The position numbers were made by a program, and so were the translations under genes. 64,000 nt of DNA, taken from the NCBI GenBank assembly GCA_014529385.2, contig CM043959.1, forward strand, positions 13,238,809 to 13,302,808, written 5' to 3'. Every line of letters starts with the position of its first letter. The stretch's first letter is position 1. Source of the stretch: Adiantum capillus-veneris (taxonomy: Eukaryota > Streptophyta > Polypodiopsida > Polypodiales > Pteridaceae). Positions 11,501 to 23,500 of this stretch are shown here, piece by piece. The notes under the pieces are model-generated. The model ran no database searches. It had not been told where the DNA came from and saw only the letters and a program-made list of their open reading frames with translations.

Positions 11501-14500
11501 ATCTCCCAACCCCTTTTTGGGGAGGTTGACCCACCCGGGGGGGCAAGGCACTTGAGCGCTCTTGTAGCTCATTTGGGTAGAATGACGTCATTTTCCTCGA
11601 AAGGAGTCGGATTAGAGAATAAAGCATAGAAAGGAGGGCATTATCACCCCATCCGCCTATGCAGAAACTTTGCAAATAAAACCTGTAAAATTGGAATTAG
11701 CACTTCGAACGCACACGGCTTGGAAGCTAGAGCGCTCCAAGCAAACGCCGACAACTTGTTGGCCACCAATATTGGCGCCCCTTTCGGTATTTCTTTATTC
11801 TTATTAAAAAGGGAATAAAACCTGTGATTTCCTACGAACTGTCCCGCATAATCCGAGCTGAAAAAGACCTACTCTGGCCTGATTTCGGCAACATAAATAT
11901 ACTAGGAAACTTCACAGACAAAATCCCCACGCAAAGGATGACTTTCCCGGCGCATACTGACACTTTACAAAAGCTGGCAAGCATCTGTAGCATGCTTAAT
12001 TCTCTGTTTTCTGCCCTGAAATAGCGCCAAATCACCTATTTAACAATCCCTTCGCTTCCCTGAACCTACTGGGGGTATTAGGGACCGATTAGGGCTGAAA
12101 CCCTAAACCTGCAAATCTACACAGCAAGCTGAAATTTCCTGTTTTGGGCTCCGTTTCGCGAGCCGAACGCATCTGTAGCAAGCCCTCGTACTCCCGCACT
12201 TGTTGGGTTACTTGCCCTCTGAATCGAACAAGATTTCTTGCAAGAATTCTCTCCGAATTCACCTATACCTACGGGGGATTAGCAATTAGCTAATAGTACC
12301 TGCACAAGAGGCTCTTGCCTCAGCATATGTGCATGAACCCACAAAATTGTACATACAAATGAGTAGCCCTCGAGCGGGGCATCACGATTTTGTATTCAAA
12401 AGGGGAGAGAGGTGCGCAAGAGCGGAATCATCGCACTACATAGTGCAAGGGAGAAGGCAAGCTTTTTATTAAAGCCGTGATCACCTGCACCCACTACTCA
12501 CACACACAGTAGCACTTATGAACCAAAAATCAGCCCCCTCTCTTAAAATGGGCGCCCCCCTCTTCAGCTGGACTTGGCAAACTCCTTTGTAGCCGCCAAG
12601 TGTCCACTGATCCACTAAATCTTGTCACTACCAGATTCATATCTTTTCTCACATTTCAAGCAAACATGCCAATGACCATCCCGAACAAGACAGTACATTC
12701 ACCAAGCATATTATTTACAAATCAAACACTTAGTTCACACAAAACACCAAGGTGCAAGCTTCAAATTAGTCATCTCATCTAGTCCAAAACTGTTGATCCA
12801 CCTACCTCTCTGTGTAACCATCTCATCCTTCCAGAAACTCTTGATGCACTAACAAGAGTATCCGGTCGTCTCATCCACATAGGAATCTTGATACACACTA
12901 GGATCACATTCCTAACTCACTTAGGTATCACATGTAAATCTCACTGATCTCTAACAAATGTCTAAATGCACTAAATTCATCTCCTCATTCATCAGACAAA
13001 ATGCTGCAGACATTTTATCTTTCCAACTTATACTGTAACAATACACACATGAAAGGGTACATGTAAACAAGTTCAATCTAGGAAATTTTTCAATTCAATG
13101 TAATCTTTATATACCTTCATAAGTTCAGAATAGTCTGAACTCACGAATTATAAGCGAAAATAAAGTACTCATAAAACTATAAAAGCAAGGGACACAAGAA
13201 AAGAAAAGAAAAAACAAAAACGAAAACAAAGACAAACAAACAAACTAACTAAATCACTCTGTTTCCTACGAAACAAAACTAGATAAAACAAAACATTATG
13301 AACTTAAAAAAGTTTTTAGAAAAGACATGCGTAAAATAAGTTGACGCAACTTGGCTTAAAATGAGTACTCAACTTTAAGCCAAAAAGCATAAGACATCTT
13401 AAAAACTTAATCCTAGAAATAAAAATTCACACAATAACTTCTAAAGGAACACATTCTTAAGTCCTCAGGTTAGCTAAATAGGGAATCAAAAAATAAATAC
13501 TAGTGCAAACCTATGAAGAGCAAAGATCACAACTTGACAATATGTGACCTTCACTTCGCTGCTTGTCCAAACAGGAAGAATAAGATTATCACCTTTATCA
13601 TGCATAGCTTGGATAACAGCTATGACATCCCCACTCACGTCGTCAGTGCCAAAGAGTAGGTGCAGGTTTGTATAGAGGTCATTCATGCTTTGAACGTACT
13701 CTACAAAACCAACGAGCTGAGTTTCTATCAGGTGACGGGCATACTCGGCCATGATAAAGGCTAGCATTTGTTAAGCTATCGGTAAAATACTAGAAGCGCT
13801 AGAGATCAAAACAACAACATAAGGTGTTATCGAGTCAAACAATAAGTGGGCTATTTAGCTCCCCACTTCTATTGAATATTCTACTGATTATCTTCAACAT
13901 TCCCAAGGAAGAAACATTCAACATAAACTTACTACGAGCAAAAATGAACGAACGTTTTTCATGATTCTTTTGAATGAGTATCCTTTTTCAACTAGTAAAG
14001 AAATAAGATTTCAAGATTGAACAACAAAAGCAGATTTACTAGAACAAAGACAAGAAAATCTAAATGGTTGAGAGTAAATGACACCGTACTTAGCTAAAAG
14101 AGATATGTTCGAAGAAATGTGAGGCATACGGATGATATTTAGATTGTAATTTTGGTTCAAGACGCTTATCATAGATATCTACTTCTAATCCCAAGGAAAT
14201 CTGAAAAATCTTAAGGACTAAAAAGGCACAACAATCACTATTTGTGGTACAGTTAAGTTCACAAAACTCCCTAGGATAAATTCCTCCGCCTACAGAACTC
14301 AAATTCAAGTACATAAAATCATGAAAAGAAGGAACGCCAAGAACAAAAAGATCATCTACAAAGCGTCTTACATTGCATAACTTGTGCAAAAATATTGGGC
14401 AAGTGTTAGCAAGGACAAGACGCTCTATAACCGGCCTATACAACGTAGAGCGCGATACTATTTCAATTACCTGTTGACTTTACACAGAGCACTGAGAAGG

Positions 14501-17500
14501 AAAGAAAACACATATGCGTCCAGCGACTGGAATGTCACTGCGCACACGAGACCGATGCCCTGAAGGCCCCAAAGACTGGCGCCCCTTTCTATATTTCTTT
14601 ATTCGATTTAAGGTAGACAATCCTGCCACTTAGTACAAGCTTTCGCAAAGCTGTCCAAACCTGAGGAGGGCTGAAAACGCAAGTTTCCGACCTGATTTCG
14701 GCAACATAACGACGCAAAAAACCCTATAGGTCAAAAGTACCTGTCTAGGGCGGATTCCCTCACTATCTAGAAGCTTTCTGATGAGCTGTCACAGAAATTC
14801 AACGTGCTGTAATTCTCTGTTTTTCACTGCCGGGTGCCCAAAAGCCTGTACACACATCCCAAGGCTCTCACGAGGCTCCCCTGGTGTTCCCTTGCAGTTT
14901 AGGTGCGAAACCCTAAACCTGCAGAAAAACACAGCAGGCTGTCATTCCCTGTTTCGGATCGTTTTTAGCGGAGTGAACACACCTACATGTGTCCCAAGGG
15001 CTCCCGCACGCAATGGGACAGTTCCCCTGTGAATTAGACGAGTTCTCACAAGAGAAAACTCTCCAAACTCGCAATCTTTCGCGATGAAACTGTGCGTACC
15101 CATGGGGAATTAGCAATTAGCTAATCCGGTTCCTGTTCGAAAGGCTCTTGCCTTGGCAAACGAGCATAAACCCCCAGAACTGTACATATTCATTTGAGTA
15201 GCCCAACTAGTGGGACATTACCATATGTGCCAAAGGGGAGAGAGAGATGTACGAGAGCAAGTCATCGCGCTACATGAGACAGAGGAAAAGGCAAGCTTTA
15301 TATTAAAGCTGTAGACTTGCAGCCACTACTCACACACTCACTATAGGTCACTTTCATGAGCAAAAAATCAACCTCAACTCAAAAATGGGCGCCCCCTCTT
15401 GGGATGAGAGCTGCAGGTTGTTCTGGTGCTGCTAAGTGTCCAGTTTGCCCCTTTGAGTTAATTCCCTAGTTTCCACTAACTTATAAAGTTGTGACTTTCC
15501 GAGTGGCCCAGACTTCATTTGGCACACATAGGCTTCCATACTCATCAGAATTCAATGCTAACTCGCTCGACCAGTCCCAAACTGACCGACCCAAACTCCC
15601 GATGTGAGAAACCTATTTGCCTGCAGCCGTTTCACACTGGCCATGCAATGTCCACTTGCACCTTTTCAAGGGCTCCGCGGAAAACAAGTAAACATAAAAA
15701 TATCTAGTACTTATTTACGGAAGGCAACAAGAAAAATACACCTCCTGGTGACACACCCCACCCTTGAAATACTGCAAGCGACCTCGCTTGCATGCCAAAA
15801 ATACATGCGTTATCTCCTAATATCACATATATTCTATGATGGAAATCCAAGATATACATGCTTCTGGAAATGTAGCGTTGGACGATTAAACAATGCCAGC
15901 AACCTAGCTACGACACATATATCAAGCATAGAAGTCTTCTAGTGTACTCTAGAGCAGCATAAGGTGGAGCATGACTTTCCATCAAAATCTTTGGCCGTAA
16001 CTGTTTAGTAACGCATAACTTTCCATGCATCATGAGAAAGTCATTCTTAAGCATATAGTGCTCATGATGTTGCCCATCAACAAGCTGGTCATAAATCCTT
16101 GCAAAATCTGAATCTTCAGCATATTGTGTCTTCATTTCGTCTGCTTCACAATGGTACGGAATTGACACTGCTGAAATTTGGGGCTTTCGTGACAACGCAT
16201 CAGCCACCACGTTCTTTTTCCCTTGCACATGCACAATCTGAAAATGGAACATTGACAAGATGTTTGCCCATCGCATGTACTTCTCAAACAACTTCGTCTA
16301 TGTGAGAATATATCGCAAGGTTTGATGATCCGTTTGGACAACAAAATCAGTCCCTAGGAGATAGTGTTTCCAACTAGTGAGAGCATGAATTACTACCAAC
16401 AATTCTTTCTCATAGACTTGCAAGTTTCTTTCAGTCTTCAAAAGAAATCTGCTCTCATATGCAACTACTCCGTCATTCAGAATTAGAATTGCACCAAGAC
16501 TATGGCCACGCGCATCACACTGAACCACAAAAGGTTTCGAAAGATCTAGCAAAATGATTACCGGATCTAAAGTCAGCTTCTCTTTTAGGTGTTTGAAGGT
16601 TAAAATTTCCTTGGCTATCCACTTGAAAGTAACTCCTTTTCCTTGCACTGCATGGAGTGGAGAAGCAATCTCAGCAAAATTTCGGATGAACCTCATGTAG
16701 TAGGAACATAAGCCTAGAAAGTTTCGAATGTCATGTACGGACTTCAAGTCTGGCCATGACCTAATTGCTTCCACTTTGGCGGGATCCATGCGTACCCCAT
16801 CCTTTGAAACAATGTGCCCAATGAAGTGAATCTCTTGCAAAAAAGAATTCACTCTTCTTCGCATTAATGAGTAGCCTGTTCTTACGTAACTCATTGAAAA
16901 CTGCGGTCAAGTGATCTCTATGCTCCTCTTCACACTTTTGAGTAGACAATCATGTCATCAAAGAAGGTACCCACGAAGTTTCTATGTGGTCTAAAAATTA
17001 TGTCCATCATTCTATTAAACGTGGCAGGAGCATTTGTGAGACCAAACGAAATGACAAGAAACTCATAGAGACCAAATGTTCTCCTGAACGCAGAGTTATG
17101 GACATCTTCTGGCCTAATGTGTATCTGAGGGTGGCCACTCTTTAGGTCTATCCTTGTAAATAATGACGCTCCCTCAAGCCGATCAAGAATTTCATCTATC
17201 CTCGGTATGGGGAACCTGTTCTTGATGGTATTCTTATTCAAGGCGCAATAGTCAATGCACATGCACCATGAACTATCCTTCTTCTGCACTAGGAGTACAG
17301 GCAAACAAAAAGGGGATGAACTAGGCTGAATCAGCCCCTTCTCTAAAAGCTCGTTGACCTTACTCATAATCTCTTTCTGCTGGGCTGCACTAACCCTGTA
17401 TGGTGGTCTATTCGGTAGACTAGAACCTGGCACAAGATCTATGGTATCCTCAGGTCTCTCAGGAGGTAACTCCCCTAGCAAAGAGTCCAAAGAACAATCA

Positions 17501-20500
17501 CTGAAACCACTCAAAAAAATTGACCTGTCTTTATCTAAGGTAGACAAATTAGATACAACTTCAGGTACTTCTTTTGCAAAAATCAAGTACGCAGAAAGAT
17601 GATTCTTTATTACAGATGAAATAGCAGAAGCAAAAACAACTGGAACAGACTCGCCTTTAAGCTTTACATCCTGAGTCTTTCCATCGAGGACATGAGTCTT
17701 TCCTCTATGTATAAGGGTAATCTTTTTGTTGTAAGTATCCACCATAGCATGCAACCTGTAACACCATGGGATACCTAGTAACACATCACAGCCCTCAAGT
17801 GGCATAATATGAAATTCTTCCACATCGACATAGCTCTGAATATGCAGACGAAGCTTTTCCCCAAAATGGGAGTAACAGGCTCTGAATAACCTGGGCATGC
17901 CAAACCTGCTTCCCCTGTCATACCCATCTCCTTTGCACGAATGCCCAACTTTGATGCCAATTCTTGTGATATGAAATTTGCACGGGCTCCTGGATCAAAG
18001 AAAACCAGCATTGTCTGGTCTCTAGCTTTGCCCCAAGCTCTGCACAATTCCATTCCGTGGCATCTATGTTTGGTTGGTCTCCAACCAAACCTGGGACAAA
18101 CCCTACACTCGGCTTTGGATTCTTCCCTTTATGGTTTGGCTTGTCATCCTTATCCTGTGACTTCTTCGTGGGCATTCATTTGCAAAATGTCCTTCTTCTT
18201 CACAAATGTAGCATTTCTTGGCCTCTCTAAGCGCTTTCCTTTCTTCAAAAGTTTTGCCAAAAAAATGCCTTTTTTGTCCTTGTCCTCGTCTCGAAGGAGA
18301 TTTAGACTGCTTATTGGACATATCAGTTTCTTCATTGGAGGGCTTCTTTGTGGGAGGCTCAGAAGGCTTTGCTGCAACATTGCCCTTGGCTGAAAAATGT
18401 TTGCCCTTGGACCCTTCCTTGTGGCTATTAAATCCATCGGAATCTCCCTTCGACAGATTGCTGGCCACTCTTGCATTCTTAATCAACTGAGACATATTCA
18501 TGACAGTAGTCTTTGTACAATAGTCCCTGATTTTATTGGGCAATCCGCAACAGTACTTCTCAATCTGTCCCGACAATGGCACCAACCTGTAAGAGATGAC
18601 TGGTAGCAGTGCGGCCCAAAACTATTTGTTGTACTCTTCCCGATTCGCACACTGTTTAGCATTCAACACGTGCCATTCTGTCATCGCATCCACTTCAAAA
18701 GTGTTTGTCACCCATGCAAGCGCAAAAAGTTGTTTGAATTGGACCCACGTTGTTGGGGCTTGACCCTAGTTCAACAATGCGGTCAACCACCATTGAAGCG
18801 CATTCCCTTTCAAGAAAGTGGCAGCCTTGCGTATCTTTGAAGATTCCGCGAAGTTTCCTCCAACATAAGCTGCATCGAGCTGTTGTATTAAGGTCAAAGC
18901 CTTCAATTGATCCTCAGTTCCTCTGAAAGTTTCAAACTTCACTCCCTGCCCACCTTCCTTGTAATCCTTAGGCTGACTCCAAGAAGCCACGTTGTCATAA
19001 ACAGATGCCTGCAAAAGTGGTGCTCCACGATTGCCCATTCCAACACTCGCATCACCTGTTTTACCTGTCAGATCTGCATTTTGGGCGTATGGCAGTGAAA
19101 AACCAGCCATACCAAATTGTGTTCCAAGCACTTGAAACTGGCCATAGGCGCCTTGAAATCCTGGTTGGACACCCATCTTCGCGTACATAGGGGGTTACCC
19201 ATGCCTGTTTGCATTGTCCCGAACACATTCCCTGGCATATAACCTGCGGAAGGTCCAGCCATAGCTTGAAACACTAAACCAACTCCAAAATAACCAGGAT
19301 AAGTTATAGGTAATGGAAGGGTCTGACGCATAGCCTATTCATTACTCCCTTGACCATTCACAAACGGTTCTTGTCCAGCTAAAGCAAGTTGCTTTGGATC
19401 AGTGGACACTGCTAGTTGCTCAACCACATGGGCTTTCCCTCGAGCATCATGAGTCCTCTGCGCATTGGAAATCTCCTTTTCCTGCAACGGCTCGATCATG
19501 CCATATATAGGAGGCTAAAAACCCTGTGTCAGAGCCTGTAAGAACTCCTGCATCCTTGGATTGCTAGCCAATTGCTGAAACATGTCCATGCAGCAACGCA
19601 GTTGAGCTCTAAACAAACTGTCCTCTTCTTGAAGAGTTGAAGAAACTTTCTCTGTGCCATGTGAGGAAGATCCCTCTTCAGGTACTTGGTCTCTCTTCTC
19701 TGCATAACAACAAGCTCTATGTTGCTTTCACCCACAACAATCCACGCTGCACTTTTTGAATAAAAAGTGACCATCCCGTCAATGGAACCATATAACCGGC
19801 CTATACAACATAGAGGGCAGTACTATTTCAATTACCTGTTAACTTTACACAGAGCACTGAGAAGGAAAGAAAACACATATGTGTCCAGCGACTGGAATGT
19901 CACTGCGCACACGAGACTGACACCCTGAAGGCCCCAAAGACTGGCGCCCCTTTCGGTATTTCTTTATTCGATTTAAGGTAGACGATGCGACCACTTAGTA
20001 CAAGCTTTCACAAAGCTGTCCAAACCTGGGGAGGGCTAAAAACGCAGGTTTCCGACCTGATTTCAGCAACATAACGACGCAAGAAACCCTGTAGGTCAAA
20101 AGTACCTGTCTAGGGCTGATTCCCTCACTATCTAGAAGCTTTCTGATGAGCTGTCATAGAAATTCAGCGTGCTGTAATTTTCTGTTTTCCACTGTCGGCT
20201 GCCCAAAAGCCTATACACGCATCCCAAGGCTCTCAGGAGGCTCCTTTGGTGTTCCCTTGCAATTTACGTGCGAAACCCTAAACCTGCATAAAAACACAGC
20301 AGGCTGTAATTCCTTGTTTCGGATCGTTTTTAGCGGAACGAACACGCCTACGCGTGTCTCAAGGGCTCCTGCACGCAATGGGACAGTTCCCCTGTGAATT
20401 GGATGAGTTTTCACGCGAGAAAACTCTCCAAACTTGCAATCTTTCGCGATGGAACTGTGCGTACGTGTGGGGAATTAGCAATTAGCTAATCCGGTTCCTG

Positions 20501-23500
20501 TTTAGAAGGCTCTTGCCTTGGCAAACGCGCATAAACCCCCAGAATTGTACTATTCATCCGAGTAGCCCAACTAGTAGGACATTACCATATGTGCCAAAGG
20601 GGAGAGAGAGATGCACGAAAGCAAGTCATCGCGCTACATGAGACAGAGGAAAAGGCAAGCTTTCCATTAAAGCTGCAGACTTGCACCCACTACTCACACA
20701 CACTCTAGGTCACTTTCATCGAAAGATCACAATTATTGTAAGTCTGAGAGTTTACTTCACCTAACAAGCCATTCTAAATAGAACTTCTTGCACGTAACAA
20801 CAGAGTTATTAGAGCACTTATCTACGTAAGAGATTATAAAATCACGATGAAATTTCCTAAGAGCATCACGATCAGAAGAAGATAAGCTATTCCTTCTTGA
20901 AGAAACGTTCCTAGAGCAAGATGCTTATTTCGAAAAAGCTTTCTTGAGGACTACAGACTTCCAATGGGTAAAAACATCTTGAACTCCTAAAGACTCCTCA
21001 AACTTTACTACGACACTAGAAATTCCTTTCTCTATGGCTTTGAGAAGGCAAGAGTCATTTGAGGAAGGGAGCCTATATTTAGTACCTCTTGAGAAAAGGT
21101 CTTTCAAGGAATCCGAAGGAAGAATAGAACAATCGGCAGTAACTACATGACCCAAAGCTCCATTTACGTAAGAAGAAAAGGCTGTTTTACTACAAGGGCA
21201 ATCAATACTTGAGATTGCTAGCCTTTCTTGCTTTTTAAGATTACGTCCGATGTCACTATAGTTGAAAGCTTTTTGTCCTAAAGTTTTCACATATTTGAAA
21301 GCTACAACCGGATGGTTCCATACCTTTCTCACACATGGAGGGAGAGCATCCAAAGCTTCTTGAGATCTCAAAATAGAGCTTAATCCAATCTTGTCTAAGT
21401 CAGGGGAGGTAAAGATACTTATCAACAAATCTTTCTTTCCAACCAAGGGATTTTTCAGACTAGGATACTTGGACTTCATAAATTTGCCTAACAATACTCG
21501 AAGTTGAGTACTATGAGACTCTCTTAGCTCCAGATCTTCATAAGAGTAGTTCTCAAGGGTATACAAGAGCTTAAATAGGATCCTTATATTATACCTTTCA
21601 AATAATTTATAAGAAGAACCCAACTCCATGACTCTAGATGACCAATCTCCGTTTGAAATCCCTATAAGAAAAAATTCTATGGTTAGAAGGGTCATCACTC
21701 TCATTTCTAGAAATTGAAGCCCAAGGGAGACCTTGTACTCTACTAGAAATAATGTTGTGCAAGACAGCTAGATTGATTTCAGGGATAGAAGGTGGATCTA
21801 AACAGAATCTTTAGGAATCCAAGTTCTTTTAAACTGACTTGAAAGGAGAACTAACTTGGGTTGGGGATGCCTTCGCCAAAGCATAGGTTTCTTATGGTAA
21901 ATTGTCTTATTTTTACGTAAAGAAGACTTTCCTTCCAAGTTGAAACCTTTAGGGAAAAAAGTATGCAAAGTTCTCATAAAAAACAACTCTCGAGGCCACA
22001 CTGATTTATAGAACTCTTTAGAGTTTCTAAAATTTCCCTCTATGTGCTCAAGGGGAAAACAACGAAAAGACTCAAAGCCATGTTTTGCTATTGCAGCATA
22101 CAAGGGTTTCACACTTTCACGTGCGGTGCTCTTACTTTGAACTTTTGTCGCTTCTCTTACATGTTCCTGAAAATGGACAAAAGCTGTTCGAAAGGTTTGG
22201 CCAACATACATCATAGAACTATCATGAATACTATAAATAACATAAATAACTTGAGAGGTATGAACCAGACTTAAAGGACAATCTACCACAAGATGTTTTT
22301 TCCTAAAATGCCTCAAACGATTGAGGGCTTTTATGGAAGAACTTGTGTAATGAGTACTAACTAAGACATTCTTGAAAGAAGCCCAACGAATAGGACCATC
22401 ACCAAAAACATGCAAATTCTTCAAATTAGACTTGGCTAAAAACTTAAATCTTTCTTGATACAGATTATGACTACTTCTAGCTACTGAAAAAGAAAGAAGG
22501 GTCGAATAGACGTACCTGAGAGTCATCAACATTGCTGGTTGAAGCTGAAGAAGAAGTAAAAGTGTTTTTTATTTTTGTAGTAAGGTGAGTGTTTCAGATC
22601 AACGCCGCCTCAAGGCTAAAGATCCTAAGGCTAGATTGGTGCTAACCACACCCCTCATTTGTATAGCAGGGTTGTTGCCAAGCAGTGAGGTCCTTAAATA
22701 AGGTTGCTTGCTACACTCAAAAGATCATCGACAATAGCGTGCAATTGAGTGTCCGTGATCCCTTGCTAGAATCACTACTCAACCTCTCCTCTCACAAGAG
22801 ATATTTCATGAAACCACACAAGAAACCCTTGATCCAAGGGACCCAAATTAAGATGTTATTTTTATTTTTTAGGAGTTTTAGGAGAAAACCATTATTTACT
22901 AAAAACATGTATTCTACAAAGCCATTCTGTAAAATATTATCAAACCGTCGGTATCCCAAAATCCCATGGAGAAATTAGTGACTTTATTCAATCTAGGCAA
23001 TTTGTGACAAGGGAGTGAAGTCGCTGCCCTCGTGTAGCACGCACTGCACCACACTCAACCCATTGATTCAACATGCACTTAAGAAATAGACATCGCTAAA
23101 TATCCAAAAGCCTAAAGGTATAGCTCAAAATTGAAGAGAATCTACGAAGTCCTCCTTCCCCATCCACCTTGCATCGGGAGCCGGAAAATCCTGCCTTTGA
23201 CCAAATTATCAATTGACATAGCTTACTCTTCTCTTCTTTTTCTTATGCCCTAGGACCTGATGGTTGCTGCTCTTGCCCCCTACTATCCATTGGCACACAA
23301 TCGTGAATCTTCGATACTCTTTGACGAACTATCAGCTAGTTTCTGTGGTTCTTTCTTCGGACATTTCTAGAAGGCATGTCCCTCTTCAACACAACCATAG
23401 CATTTGTCCTCTTTGAGGTACTCAGCATGCTACTCTTCTGTCAATTTGAGCCCTGTGGATTTCTTCTTTTGATTCTTGCCCTTCTTCTTTTCCTTGGAAG

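Larger units (their letters stand above)
14426..20719 (-). mobile_element. Family-E Ty3/gypsy element, inserted in the Penelope-like element
   Basis: Minus-strand LTR element with 5' LTR 20719-19791 (truncated), a primer-binding site, decayed gag, zinc knuckle, protease, RT, RNase H and the first part of integrase, then a polypurine tract and 3' LTR 15755-14426. Order and strand agree with Ty3/gypsy. Most of the integrase is missing. The outer bases at 14421-14425 are CGCTC; the matching duplication at 20720 cannot be seen because the 5' LTR and the neighbouring Penelope RT were partly deleted. Confidence 0.85.

Noticed and set aside
20146-20397. Cys-rich 83-codon plus frame (also at 14781-15032)
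   Set aside because: It lies antisense within the family-E LTRs; its repetition follows from the LTR pair and not from coding constraint.
21798-22532. GIY-YIG frame as a group I intron homing endonuclease
   Set aside because: It lies in phase order with a CxC linker and Penelope-type RT on the same strand, in nuclear plant DNA with no group I intron core.
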